NCBI GenBank assembly: GCA_948468385.1
Contig: CAOKHZ010000001.1
Location: forward strand, 1-64,000
Direction of reading: 5' to 3'
From: an uncultured Faecalicatena sp.
GTDB taxonomy: Bacteria; Bacillota; Clostridia; Lachnospirales; Lachnospiraceae
Length of the DNA: 64,000 nt
Under the pieces are notes generated by a model, which worked only from the letters and a program-made list of their open reading frames with translations, had not been told where the DNA came from and searched no databases. The position numbers and the translations under genes were made by a program. How positions within the stretch are numbered: the first letter of the stretch is position 1; every line of letters begins with the position of its first letter. Shown here piece by piece: positions 40,863 through 49,712 of this stretch.

Positions 40863-42452
40863 ATGGATTTTACGAATGAAATAAAGAAGCGGAGGACGTT
40901 CGCCATCATTTCGCATCCGGACGCGGGCAAGACGACGCTGACCGAGAAGTTTTTGCTTTATGGCGGAGCCATCAACACGGCCGGTTCGGTCAAGGGCAAG
41001 GCGACGGCCAAGCATGCGGTTTCCGACTGGATGGAGATTGAGAAGGAGCGCGGTATTTCCGTCACGTCCTCCGTGCTGCAGTTTAGTTATGGCGGATATT
41101 GCATCAACATTTTGGACACGCCGGGGCATCAGGATTTCTCGGAGGACACGTACCGCACGTTGATGGCCGCCGATTCGGCGGTCATGGTCATCGACGGATC
41201 GAAGGGGGTGGAGGCGCAGACGCGCAAGCTGTTCAAGGTCTGCGTGATGCGCCACATTCCGATTTTTACCTTTATTAATAAGATGGATCGTGACGCGATG
41301 GACACGTTCGAGCTGCTTGACGACATCGAGAAGGAGCTTGGCATCGCCACTTGTCCGATCAACTGGCCGATTGGATCCGGCAAGGCATTCCAGGGCGTGT
41401 ACGAGCGGAAGACGAAGACGGTGGAACTGTTTTCCGACACGCAGAAAGGGACGCGCGTCGGGGAAGTGCAGAGAATTGCCGCTTCCGACGGGCAATTGGA
41501 ACAAGTCATCGGGGATCGGGCAAAGGAAAAACTGGAAGAAGAAATCGAACTGCTTGACGGCGCGTCGGCCGAGTTCGACCAGGAGCTGGTATCGAAGGGA
41601 GAACTTTCCCCGGTATTTTTCGGCTCCGCCCTGACCAATTTCGGGGTGGAGACTTTTTTGCGTCATTTTTTAACGATGACGACACCGCCGTTGCCTAGGC
41701 TGTCCGACCATGGGCCAATCGACCCGATGGAAGAGGCGGATTTTTCGGCGTTCGTGTTCAAGATTCAAGCCAACATGAACAAGGCGCACCGTGACCGTAT
41801 CGCTTTTATGCGTATTTGTTCCGGGACGTTTACGGCGGGGATGGACGTTTACCATGTACAAGGCGGCAAGCAGATTCGCCTTTCCCAGCCGCAGCAGATG
41901 ATGGCGAGTGAGCGCAAGATGATTGAGACGGCGTATGGCGGCGACATTATCGGCGTGTTTGATCCGGGAATCTTTTCCATCGGCGACACGCTGACGACGT
42001 CCAGGGAAAAGTATGCCTACGAGGGGATTCCGACGTTCGCGCCGGAGCATTTCGCCCGTGTGCGGCAGCTAGATACCATGAAGCGCAAGCAGTTCGTCAA
42101 GGGCATCAACCAGATTGCCCAGGAGGGCGCGATACAGATTTTCCAGGAGTACAATACCGGCATGGAGGAAATCATCGTCGGCGTGGTCGGCGTGTTGCAG
42201 TTTGACGTGTTGAAGTACCGCCTGAAAAATGAGTACAACGTGGAAATTTTATTGGAGAACCTGCCGTACGAGCACATTCGCTGGATTGAAAACGAAGGAA
42301 TCGACATGGACTCCTTAAGCGGAACCTCGGACATGAAGAAAATCAAGGACTTGCATGAACGTCCCCTTCTCTTGTTCGTCCATGAATGGAGCGTGCGCAT
42401 GACGCTGGAGCGAAATCCGGACTTGAAGTTGTCTGAATTTGGACGTTCATAA
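40863..42452 (+). CDS. prfC: Peptide chain release factor 3
   Basis: A 529-residue translational GTPase that recycles RF1 and RF2 after termination. The G1 motif is SHPDAGKTTLTEK, the switch region holds EIEKERGISVTSSVLQF, G3 is DTPGHQDFSEDTYR and G4 is INKMDR. The RF3-specific C-terminal domain has YNVEILLENLPYEHIRWIE. Its length is the family norm (about 525-530). The start at ATG 40863 follows GGGAGAGTTATC. It is a single-gene unit whose leader carries a terminator-like hairpin and tandem repeats, so read-through may be controlled. Confidence 0.97.
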   Translation: MDFTNEIKKRRTFAIISHPDAGKTTLTEKFLLYGGAINTAGSVKGKATAKHAVSDWMEIEKERGISVTSSVLQFSYGGYCINILDTPGHQDFSEDTYRTLMAADSAVMVIDGSKGVEAQTRKLFKVCVMRHIPIFTFINKMDRDAMDTFELLDDIEKELGIATCPINWPIGSGKAFQGVYERKTKTVELFSDTQKGTRVGEVQRIAASDGQLEQVIGDRAKEKLEEEIELLDGASAEFDQELVSKGELSPVFFGSALTNFGVETFLRHFLTMTTPPLPRLSDHGPIDPMEEADFSAFVFKIQANMNKAHRDRIAFMRICSGTFTAGMDVYHVQGGKQIRLSQPQQMMASERKMIETAYGGDIIGVFDPGIFSIGDTLTTSREKYAYEGIPTFAPEHFARVRQLDTMKRKQFVKGINQIAQEGAIQIFQEYNTGMEEIIVGVVGVLQFDVLKYRLKNEYNVEILLENLPYEHIRWIENEGIDMDSLSGTSDMKKIKDLHERPLLLFVHEWSVRMTLERNPDLKLSEFGRS

Positions 42453-42461
42453 GATTTTTGT

Positions 42462-42489
42462 TTGCAAAAGGAAGGATATTTGTTATAAT
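42462..42489 (+). promoter_or_regulatory. Promoter of the Asp23-nusB-xse-isp operon
   Basis: TTGCAA at 42462-42467 and a perfect TATAAT at 42484-42489 are 16 bases apart, 10 bases after the prfC stop. Confidence 0.75.
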
Positions 42490-42565
42490 ACTATAAGATG
42501 GCGGGAAAACTTTGAAGTGGACAGGCACCGCCAAGGAGATTGATGACCGAACGGAGGTTTTTGAA

Positions 42566-42949
42566 ATGGCAAAGGACGAGAGGACGACGTATACGATACA
42601 GAAGGATGCTAACAAAGGTGAAATCAAGATTGCGGACGAGGTGGTGGCAATCATCGCCGGGCTGGCCGCGACGGAAGTGGAGGGCGTGGACTGCCTAAAC
42701 GGCAGGCTGACGAACGAGACCATCAGCCGCCAGGGAATAAAGAACTTGTCCAAGGGCGTGCGCGTGGAGGTGCTCGAGGGGGTCGTCACGGTGGCGCTGG
42801 CACTGGTGCTGAAGTACAATTATAGCATCGTGAGCGTGACGGCCAAAGTGCAGGAAAAGGTAAAGACGGCGATAGAGAACATGACCGGATTGGAAGTGGC
42901 GGACGTCAATATCCGCGTGGCCGGCGTTGAGATGGGGGCGCAGGCGTAG
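42566..42949 (+). CDS. Asp23/Gls24 family protein (YqhY-like)
   Basis: A 127-residue Asp23 family protein with the core GEIKIADEVVAIIAGLAATEVEGVDCL and YSIVSVTAKVQEKVKTAIENMTGLEVADVNIRVAGV. In Bacillus the relative YqhY sits in the accBC-yqhY-nusB neighbourhood and affects fatty acid synthesis; here it also lies just before nusB. It is soluble and has no signal peptide. The start at ATG 42566 follows GGAGG; the longer frame from 42512 lacks a site. An intergenic repeat begins on its stop codon. Confidence 0.93.
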   Translation: MAKDERTTYTIQKDANKGEIKIADEVVAIIAGLAATEVEGVDCLNGRLTNETISRQGIKNLSKGVRVEVLEGVVTVALALVLKYNYSIVSVTAKVQEKVKTAIENMTGLEVADVNIRVAGVEMGAQA

Positions 42950-43094
42950 TTACAATTCATGGCCTAACCGGTCGTGGATCGTAATGGCATCCAGCCATTT
43001 GAAATTGCCTGCGGCAGTGGGCTGGATGCCCACGGATACCATCAATTTAACGGACGGTGGCCGTGCGGCAGGCGCACAGCCCTGTGAGTAGTGA
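42949..43094 (-). repeat. Intergenic repeat, copy E (full length, reversed)
   Basis: Read on the minus strand, this 146-base stretch aligns end to end with copy A. It has matching imperfect terminal repeats (GTCACTACTCACAGG and GTTACAATTCATGGCC), CCGTCCGTTAAATTGATGG in place of CCGTCCGATAAAGTGATGG, and the CTGCCGCAGGCAATTT hairpin shared with copy B. It begins on the last base of the Asp23 stop codon and ends 50 bases before nusB. Confidence 0.8.
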
Positions 43095-43144
43095 CCAGGC
43101 GTAGTCCGTGCGTGCCATGGACTTACGCTCGTGGAGGTACTAGG

Positions 43145-43570
43145 ATGATAAGAACAGAACTTCGGGAGCATATATTCAAGATGCTATATCAGGTCGAGTT
43201 TTATGAAGCGGAAGAAGTACAAGCGTCTTTGCGGTTGTATTTTGACGCTTTGGAACGCGCCACGGAAGAAGACAAGGCATATATGCAAGGCAAGCACGAG
43301 GCGGTGGTCGCGCGGCTTGCGGAGATTGACGAACTGTTGAACGCAAACGCGCAAGGCTGGAAGACGAAGCGGATGAACAAGGTTGATTTGGCAATTCTTA
43401 GGCTTGCGGTTTACGAGATGACGTGGGACGACGACATTCCGACCAAGGTCGCCATCAACGAGGCGGTCGAGCTGGCAAAGCGTTTTGGCGGGGACGACAG
43501 CCCGTCTTTTGTGAACGGGGTGCTGGGAAAGGTGGCCCGTGGAAATGAACAGCCGCAGCGCGTCTCATAG
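43145..43570 (+). CDS. nusB: Transcription antitermination factor NusB
   Basis: A 141-residue all-helical protein of the usual NusB length. It has the N-terminal RTELREHIFKMLYQVEFYEA and the C-terminal NKVDLAILRLAVYEMTWDDDIPTKVAINEAVELAKRFGGDDSPSFVNGVLGKVA, both highly typical. NusB joins NusE on boxA RNA to prevent early termination in rRNA operons. ATG 43145 follows GGAGG; the longer frame from 43091 starts inside the intergenic repeat and is rejected. Confidence 0.97.
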   Translation: MIRTELREHIFKMLYQVEFYEAEEVQASLRLYFDALERATEEDKAYMQGKHEAVVARLAEIDELLNANAQGWKTKRMNKVDLAILRLAVYEMTWDDDIPTKVAINEAVELAKRFGGDDSPSFVNGVLGKVARGNEQPQRVS

Positions 43571-43615
43571 GGGCGAAACGGTAACCATTCTTCTTTGATG
43601 ACGGGAGGCGGGAGC

Positions 43616-44848
43616 ATGCGTAATGTCTACACGGTCAAGCAAGTGAACGCGTATATCAAAAATATGTTCAGCCAGGACTTCATGTTGAACCGTATTTATG
43701 TGAAAGGCGAAGTCTCGAATTGTAAGTACCATACTTCCGGCCATATATATTTTTCTTTAAAAGACGAGTCCGGCACGATTGCCTGCGTCATGTTCGCGGG
43801 TGCACGGTCAGGGCTTTCTTTTCGTATGCAGGAAGGGCAGAAAGTCATCGCGTTGGGATCCGTCGCCGTTTATGAACGCGACGGAAAGTACCAGCTTTAC
43901 GCCAAAGAGATCATTTTAGACGGCGTGGGGGACTTGTATGAGCGTTTTGAGGCATTGAAAAGGGAATTGGAAGAGACGGGAATGTTCGCGGCGCAGTACA
44001 AGCGTCCCATTCCAAAATACGCAAAAACCGTCGGCATCGTCACGGCTCCCACCGGGGCGGCGGTGCGCGACGTCATACACGTTGCCGGTCGTAGAAACCC
44101 TTACGTGCAGTTGGTTCTTTATCCGGCCCTGGTGCAGGGCGAGGGAGCCACGGAAAGCATCATACGCGGGATTCGGGCACTGGAAGCGTACAAGGTCGAC
44201 GTGATGATTGTCGGGCGGGGCGGCGGTTCCATCGAGGACTTGTGGGCGTTTAACGAGGAGGACGTGGCAAGGGCCATCTTTGATTGCGGCGTGCCGGTGA
44301 TTTCGGCGGTCGGGCATGAGACGGACGTCCTGATTTCCGACTTCGTGGCGGATTTGCGGGCACCGACTCCTTCGGCGGCGGCGGAACTGGCGGTTTATGA
44401 ATACGCGGGGGTGGAAGGGCGGCTTTTGGAGGACGGGATGCGGCTTAAGCGGCAAATGCAGCAACGCGCGAGGGAGTGCAGACAGCGTTTATCCCAGTTG
44501 TCCCTTCGCTTGCGGCACGCAAGCCCGCAGCAACGGCTCAATGAGAACCGGCAACGTCTGGCGGATCTTGAGACGGCCTTGCGCCGCCAGATGGAACGCA
44601 GGCTGGAGGTTCGGCGGCACCAGATGGCCATCTATATCGAAAAGATGCGGGGGCTTTCTCCGCTTTTAAAGCTGAATCAGGGGTATTCCTACATGGAGGA
44701 TGAAAAAGGCTGTCAGGTTCGCTCCGTGGCGCAGGTCGCGGTGGGCGACGAGGTAGGGATTTACGTGAAGGACGGACGCGTCACGGCGGTCGTCAAGAAG
44801 GTGCAAAAGGGTAGCAGTTCAGCCGGGGTTGCGCATTTATTGCGCTGA
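43616..44848 (+). CDS. xseA: Exodeoxyribonuclease VII large subunit
   Basis: A 410-residue large subunit of the single-strand DNA exonuclease VII. The N-terminal OB domain has YIKNMFSQDFMLNRIYVKGEVSNCKYHTSGHIYFSLKD. The catalytic part has PTGAAVRDVIHVAGRRNP, VGRGGGSIEDLWAFNEEDVARAI and SAVGHETDVLISDFVADLRAPTPSAAAEL. A long coiled coil and a short C-terminal segment follow. The start at ATG 43616 lies after GGGAGG. An intergenic repeat separates it from xseB, which normally overlaps it. Confidence 0.97.
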   Translation: MRNVYTVKQVNAYIKNMFSQDFMLNRIYVKGEVSNCKYHTSGHIYFSLKDESGTIACVMFAGARSGLSFRMQEGQKVIALGSVAVYERDGKYQLYAKEIILDGVGDLYERFEALKRELEETGMFAAQYKRPIPKYAKTVGIVTAPTGAAVRDVIHVAGRRNPYVQLVLYPALVQGEGATESIIRGIRALEAYKVDVMIVGRGGGSIEDLWAFNEEDVARAIFDCGVPVISAVGHETDVLISDFVADLRAPTPSAAAELAVYEYAGVEGRLLEDGMRLKRQMQQRARECRQRLSQLSLRLRHASPQQRLNENRQRLADLETALRRQMERRLEVRRHQMAIYIEKMRGLSPLLKLNQGYSYMEDEKGCQVRSVAQVAVGDEVGIYVKDGRVTAVVKKVQKGSSSAGVAHLLR

Positions 44849-44945
44849 CCGTATGAAAAGGTGACAGGGACAAGGCCTATGGCCCATCGCGAAGCGATTT
44901 TAACGGCCATGGGTCGAACGGTTCAGCCTTGTCTGAACCGTTACG
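44849..44945 (+). repeat. Intergenic repeat, copy F (partial) with a second hairpin
   Basis: CCGTATGAAAAGGTGACAGG near the start recalls CCGTCCGATAAAGTGATGG of the other copies, and CATCGCGAAGCGATTTTAA matches the nested hairpin of copy A. A perfect 10-bp hairpin, AACGGTTCAG with CTGAACCGTT (44917-44942), follows. GACAAGGC near 44869 can pair instead with the loop region GCCTTGTC, so two folds exclude each other. It lies between xseA and xseB and may alter their ratio. Confidence 0.55.
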
Positions 44946-44961
44946 CAAAGGGAGGATTGGC

Positions 44962-45246
44962 ATGGCGTCGAAAATAACGGACGAGTTGGGAAGGGAAACG
45001 GATAAAGAAGTGCAAGAAAAAGTGGGAGCGGCAGCGACGGCCGAAGACCAGGTGCCTCTTGAGGAAATGTTCGGGCAGATGGAGTCCATCATCAGCAGGA
45101 TGGAGACGGAGGACGTAAGTCTGGAGGAATCCTTTCGCCTTTACAGCGAGGGGATGCGGTTGTTGAAAATGTGTAACGAGACCATTGACACCGTAGAGAA
45201 GAAGGTGCTGGTTCTCGACGAGAACGGGGAGACTCACGAGTTTTGA
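44962..45246 (+). CDS. xseB: Exodeoxyribonuclease VII small subunit
   Basis: A 94-residue small subunit with the family core LEEMFGQMESIISRMETEDVSLEESFRLYSEGMRLLKMCNETIDTVEKKV. The N-terminal 25 residues are a charged extension beyond the usual 70-80 residues. ATG 44962 follows GGGAGG. Its last codons (DENGETHEF) are unit 1 of a 28-bp tandem repeat that also supplies the start of ispA. Confidence 0.95.
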   Translation: MASKITDELGRETDKEVQEKVGAAATAEDQVPLEEMFGQMESIISRMETEDVSLEESFRLYSEGMRLLKMCNETIDTVEKKVLVLDENGETHEF

Positions 45247-45300
45247 CGAAAGCGGAAAGGCGCATGAATTTTGACGAGAATGGAGAGACATATGAATTTT
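45217..45300 (+). repeat. Three exact-length 28-bp tandem units from xseB into ispA
   Basis: Units at 45217-45244, 45245-45272 and 45273-45300 all start GACGA and end in GARTTTT or GAATTTT. Unit 1 codes the XseB C-terminus, unit 2 is spacer, and unit 3 holds the GGAGAG ribosome-binding site and the ATGAATTTT start of ispA. Confidence 0.85.
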
Positions 45301-46182
45301 AGAGAAGAACAAGCACGTAAAGTCGCCGAAATCGAGAAAGCGCTCGCACGGTTTTTGCCAAAACCGCGCGGCTACCAAAAGACGGTTCTGGAGGCGATGG
45401 AGTATAGCCTGATGGCGGGAGGGAAGCGTCTGCGTCCCATGCTGGCATGGGAAACGTACCGCATGTTGGGCGGGACGGGGAACGTGATTTGGCCGTTTGC
45501 GGCCGCCTTGGAGATGATTCATACGTATTCCCTGGTGCACGACGACCTTCCCGCGATGGACGACGACGAGTACCGGCGCGGCAGGAAGACGACCCATGTG
45601 GTGTACGGCGAGGCGATGGGAATCCTTGCCGGGGACGCGCTTTTAAATTATGCGTTTGAGACCGCGGCCTCCGCCTTTGACATGGAAGGGGAGGATGTGC
45701 GGGCGATTGGCCGGGCGATGCAGGTTTTGGCCGCCAAGGCCGGAGTGTTCGGCATGATTGGCGGGCAAGCCGTGGACGTGGAATCAAGCGGGAAAATAAT
45801 TGACGAGGAAAAACTGGATTTTATTTACCGCCTGAAAACGGGGGCGCTAATCGAGTGCGCCATGATGATGGGCGCGATACTCGCCGGGGCTTCCGGGGAG
45901 GAGGTGTCCGCGGTGGAGACGATCGCCACGAAAGTGGGGGCGGCGTTCCAGATTCAGGATGACATTTTGGACGTTACCGGAGCGGCGGAAGTGCTTGGGA
46001 AACCGACGCACAGTGACGAGAAAAACGAAAAGACCACTTACGTGACATACAAGGGCCTTGACGCGGCGCGAAGCGAAGTGGAGCGGCTGTCAAGGGAAGC
46101 GGTGGAAAGGTTACGGGAATTGAAGCCTGCGGACCCGTTTTTGGAAGAACTGATTCTGTCATTGATAAAGAGGGAAAAATAA
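45292..46182 (+). CDS. ispA: Geranyl/farnesyl diphosphate synthase
   Basis: A 296-residue trans-prenyl diphosphate synthase that joins isopentenyl units to allylic diphosphates. The first Asp-rich motif is LVHDDLPAMDDDEYRRG and the second is FQIQDDILD. GGKRLRPML binds diphosphate. The DDxxxxD first motif is the bacterial type of farnesyl synthase. It lies next to dxs, which makes the first intermediate of the same MEP isoprenoid pathway. The start at ATG 45292 lies in the third unit of the 28-bp repeat. Confidence 0.96.
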   Translation: MNFREEQARKVAEIEKALARFLPKPRGYQKTVLEAMEYSLMAGGKRLRPMLAWETYRMLGGTGNVIWPFAAALEMIHTYSLVHDDLPAMDDDEYRRGRKTTHVVYGEAMGILAGDALLNYAFETAASAFDMEGEDVRAIGRAMQVLAAKAGVFGMIGGQAVDVESSGKIIDEEKLDFIYRLKTGALIECAMMMGAILAGASGEEVSAVETIATKVGAAFQIQDDILDVTGAAEVLGKPTHSDEKNEKTTYVTYKGLDAARSEVERLSREAVERLRELKPADPFLEELILSLIKREK

Positions 46183-46184
46183 AA

Positions 46185-48047
46185 ATGCTTTTGGAGAAAA
46201 TTCAGAAAGAGAACGACATTAAAAAACTGAATCCGGAAGAATTGGATTTGCTTGCGCGGGAAATCAGGGAATTCCTTATCGAAAAAATCAGCGTGACGGG
46301 CGGGCATTTGGCTTCCAATTTAGGCGTGGTCGAGCTTACCATCGCCCTGCACTTGGCGTTCGAGCTTCCGAAGGACAAGATTATCTGGGACGTGGGCCAT
46401 CAGTCTTACACGCACAAGCTTTTGACCGGGCGTATGGCCGGATTTGACAAGTTGCGCAAATACGGGGGGATGAGCGGGTTTCCCAAACGCAGGGAAAGCG
46501 ACTGTGACGCGTTTGATACCGGGCATAGTTCCACGTCCATTTCCGCAGGGCTTGGGTATGTGGCGGCGCGTGACATCCAGCAGCAAAAGTACAACGTGGT
46601 GTCCGTCATCGGGGACGGTTCCATGACCGGCGGGATGGCTTTTGAGGCGCTCAATAACGCGGCTCGTTTGAAAAGTAACTTCATCATCGTGCTCAATGAC
46701 AATAACATGTCCATTTCAGAAAACGTCGGCGGCATCTCCCATTATTTGAACGGGCTGCGCACGGCGGACGCATACACGGGACTCAAGCAGGGCGTGGAGG
46801 AGACGTTGAAAAAGATTCCCGTGAAAGGGGAGCGGATCGTATATCAGTTGAAGAAGACGAAAAGCGGCATCAAGCAGCTGATTGTTCCGGGGATGTTGTT
46901 CGAGGACATGGGACTTACGTATTTGGGGCCGGTGGACGGGCATGACGTGAAAAAGTTGTATAAGACGTTCTGCGAGGCAAAAAGGCTGAAACGTGCCGTG
47001 CTCGTGCATGTGCGGACGAAGAAGGGGAAGGGGTATCCTCCGGCGGAGGAAAACCCGGCGCTTTTCCATGGGCCTGGGCCGTTCGACGTGGACACGGGAA
47101 AATTGAAGGCCGTTTCCGGGAAGGACAGTTACACGAATATTTTTTCCAAGGTCATCTGCGACATTGGCAAAAAGGATAAGCAGGTGGTGGCAATCACGGC
47201 GGCGATGGCGGACGGCACGGGGCTTGGCCGTTTTGCCAAGTATTTTCCCGAACGCTTCTATGACGTGGGAATCGCGGAGGAGCATGCCGTGACTTTTGCG
47301 GCCGGCCTGGCCGCGGGCGGGATGAAGCCGGTGCTGGCCTTGTATTCTTCTTTTTTACAGAGGGCCTTTGACCAGGCGTTGCATGATGTCTGTCTGCAAA
47401 ACCTGCCGGTCAAACTGATGATAGACCGGGCGGGGCTTGTCGGCAGTGACGGGGAGACGCACCAGGGGCTTTTCGACCTTTCCTTTTTGGCGATGATTCC
47501 AAACATGACGATTCTTTCACCGAAAAACAGGTGGGAGATGGCGGACATGGTACGTTTTGCCGTGGAGTTTGAATGTCCGGTGGCATTGCGTTACCCGCGC
47601 GGGGAGGCGTACGAAGGATTACGGCAATTCCGCGCGCCTATCGAATATGGGAAAAGCGAAATCCTTTATGAAGAGGGGGATGTCGCCATCTTGTTCGTGG
47701 GACACATGGCAAAGCTGGCGGAAGAGGTGCGGGACGGGCTGAAAGAAGAGGGGATTTCTTGTAGCCTGGTAAATGCCCGTTTTGTAAAGCCGTTGGACAA
47801 GGACACGCTAAATAGATTGGCAAAAAAGCACCGCTTGCTGGTGACCATCGAGGAAAATGTCTGGACCGGAGGTTACGGGCAACAAGTGCAAGCTTACGTG
47901 TCGGGACAAGGGCTGCCCCTCGACGTGCTTGGCATCGCGATACCCGACGAGTACGTCGAGCATGGGGACGTGAACATTTTGCGGCAGGAGGTCGGCTTGG
48001 AAAAGGGCGCGATCCTTCGGCGGATAAAAGAACGAAAGGCTGAATGA
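46185..48047 (+). CDS. dxs: 1-deoxy-D-xylulose-5-phosphate synthase
   Basis: A 620-residue thiamine-diphosphate enzyme that condenses pyruvate with glyceraldehyde 3-phosphate at the start of the MEP pathway. It has GGHLASNLGVVELTIALH, DVGHQSYTHKLLTGR, the ThDP motif GDGSMTGGMAFEALNNA with NDNNMSIS, and DVGIAEEHAVTFAAGLA in the transketolase middle domain. Its length is the family norm. The start lies two bases after the ispA stop. Confidence 0.98.
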   Translation: MLLEKIQKENDIKKLNPEELDLLAREIREFLIEKISVTGGHLASNLGVVELTIALHLAFELPKDKIIWDVGHQSYTHKLLTGRMAGFDKLRKYGGMSGFPKRRESDCDAFDTGHSSTSISAGLGYVAARDIQQQKYNVVSVIGDGSMTGGMAFEALNNAARLKSNFIIVLNDNNMSISENVGGISHYLNGLRTADAYTGLKQGVEETLKKIPVKGERIVYQLKKTKSGIKQLIVPGMLFEDMGLTYLGPVDGHDVKKLYKTFCEAKRLKRAVLVHVRTKKGKGYPPAEENPALFHGPGPFDVDTGKLKAVSGKDSYTNIFSKVICDIGKKDKQVVAITAAMADGTGLGRFAKYFPERFYDVGIAEEHAVTFAAGLAAGGMKPVLALYSSFLQRAFDQALHDVCLQNLPVKLMIDRAGLVGSDGETHQGLFDLSFLAMIPNMTILSPKNRWEMADMVRFAVEFECPVALRYPRGEAYEGLRQFRAPIEYGKSEILYEEGDVAILFVGHMAKLAEEVRDGLKEEGISCSLVNARFVKPLDKDTLNRLAKKHRLLVTIEENVWTGGYGQQVQAYVSGQGLPLDVLGIAIPDEYVEHGDVNILRQEVGLEKGAILRRIKERKAE

Positions 48048-48056
48048 AAAAAGAAA

Positions 48057-48860
48057 ATGAAAGAACGATTGGACATATTACTGGTGAAGCGAAACCTCGC
48101 CCCCTCCCGGGAAAAGGCGAAGGCCGTCATCATGGCGGGTGACGTGTTCGTGGACGGCGAGCGTGAGGACAAGGCAGGAACGCTTATTCCGACGGCCGCG
48201 AGGATTGAAGTCAGGGGAAACGTGCTGCCGTATGTAAGCAGGGGCGGCTTGAAGCTTGAAAAGGCGTTGGCCGTCTTTGACGTGAGCGTGGAGGGGAAGG
48301 TATGTACGGACGTCGGTTCCTCCACCGGCGGGTTTACGGACTGCATGTTGCAAAACGGGGCGAGGAAGGTGTTTGCAATCGACGTGGGGCGCGGGCAGCT
48401 TGACTGGAAGCTTAGGCAGGATGGGCGGGTCGTCTGTATGGAAAAGACCAACATCCGTTACGTGAAGCCAGAAGATGTCGGGGAGCCAGTCGACTTTTCC
48501 TCGATTGACGTCTCTTTCATTTCCTTGACAAAGGTGTTGGAACCGATAAAAGACTATTTGACAAAGGATGGGGAAATCGTGGCCTTGATCAAGCCGCAGT
48601 TTGAAGCGGGCAGGGAGAAGGTCGGTAAAAAGGGCGTGGTCAGGGATCCGAAGACGCACCGCGAGGTGATTCACAAGGTTGCCGACTACGCTTGTTCGAT
48701 TGGATTTGAAATCAAGGAAATTGATTATTCCCCCATCAAAGGGCCGGAGGGGAACATTGAATATCTCCTGCACATGAAAAAAAGCGCAGGGGAAGAACCG
48801 ACAAGGATTGCCATTGATTTGGACGCGGTGGTGGATTTGGCTTTTGAGGCACTGGCGTGA
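48057..48860 (+). CDS. tlyA: TlyA-family rRNA 2'-O-methyltransferase
   Basis: A 267-residue protein with an N-terminal S4 RNA-binding domain (ERLDILLVKRNLAPSREKAKAVIMAGDVFVDG) and an FtsJ/RrmJ-like methyltransferase domain. The SAM motif is DVGSSTGGFTDCML, followed by IDVGRGQLDWKLRQD, and then IDVSFISLTKVLEPI and LIKPQFEAG. Some TlyA proteins modify rRNA cytidines and some act as hemolysins; the rRNA role is more likely. The place between dxs and nadK is conserved in Firmicutes. Confidence 0.95.
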   Translation: MKERLDILLVKRNLAPSREKAKAVIMAGDVFVDGEREDKAGTLIPTAARIEVRGNVLPYVSRGGLKLEKALAVFDVSVEGKVCTDVGSSTGGFTDCMLQNGARKVFAIDVGRGQLDWKLRQDGRVVCMEKTNIRYVKPEDVGEPVDFSSIDVSFISLTKVLEPIKDYLTKDGEIVALIKPQFEAGREKVGKKGVVRDPKTHREVIHKVADYACSIGFEIKEIDYSPIKGPEGNIEYLLHMKKSAGEEPTRIAIDLDAVVDLAFEALA

Positions 48861-48874
48861 CGGGGGCGATTACA

Positions 48875-49708
48875 ATGGATAAATTTTATTTGATAACGAA
48901 TCCGTTAAAGGATCAAAATAACGAGGTGACGGAGGAAATCAAGGCGTACATCGAACAAAGCGGTAAGGTTTGCCACTTGTCGAAGAAGGACGAGGAGGGC
49001 TTCATACTGCCGGGGAGCGTTCCGGAAAACGTCCAGTGCGCAATCGTTGTCGGCGGGGACGGGACGCTGATTCGCGCGGCACGGGAATTGTCGGGCACGG
49101 CCCTGCCGATTCTCGGGGTCAACATGGGAACCTTGGGGTACTTGGCGGAGGTAGAGCGTTCGAACGTGAAAGGCGCGTTGGAACGCCTTTTTCGTGACGA
49201 CGTGGACATTGAGGAGCGGATGATGCTCGTGGGACGCGTGGGGGGGAATTTCTCGCACACGGCGTTGAACGACATCGTCGTGTGCCGGGAAGGTGGACTG
49301 CGCTTGGTTCATTTCCACGTGTACGTAAACGGCGTCCTTTTAAACAGCTACCAGGCCGACGGGGTCATCGTTTCCACCCCGACGGGAACGACCGGCTACA
49401 ATTTGTCCGCCGGCGGACCTGTCGTGGAACCGACGGCGAGCATGTTCGTCATTACGCCCATATGCTCCCATTCGCTCAACGCGAGCAGCGTCGTGTTGTC
49501 AGGGGAGGATTGTATCGAGGTGGAAATCGGGGAAAGCCGTTACGGGGGCGTCGAGCATGCCTGCGTCACGTTTGACGGGGCAAAGACGTTGTCCTTGATG
49601 ACGGGGGACAGGGTGTCCGTCCAAAAAGCCACGGACACGACCCGGCTTTTGAAGCTGGGAAAAGAAAGCTTCATGAAAATCATGAGGGAAAAGATGAAAG
49701 GAAATTAG
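48875..49708 (+). CDS. nadK: NAD kinase
   Basis: A 277-residue kinase that phosphorylates NAD to NADP. VVGGDGTLIRAARELSGTALPILGVNMGTLGYL holds the GGDGT motif and the NxGxLGFL-type region, and DGVIVSTPTGTTGYNLSAGGPVV is the second conserved block. Length is normal. ATG 48875 is chosen, with GGGGG upstream. GTG 48857, which overlaps the tlyA stop, would add six residues and cannot be excluded. Confidence 0.96.
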   Translation: MDKFYLITNPLKDQNNEVTEEIKAYIEQSGKVCHLSKKDEEGFILPGSVPENVQCAIVVGGDGTLIRAARELSGTALPILGVNMGTLGYLAEVERSNVKGALERLFRDDVDIEERMMLVGRVGGNFSHTALNDIVVCREGGLRLVHFHVYVNGVLLNSYQADGVIVSTPTGTTGYNLSAGGPVVEPTASMFVITPICSHSLNASSVVLSGEDCIEVEIGESRYGGVEHACVTFDGAKTLSLMTGDRVSVQKATDTTRLLKLGKESFMKIMREKMKGN

Positions 49709-49712
49709 AGCG

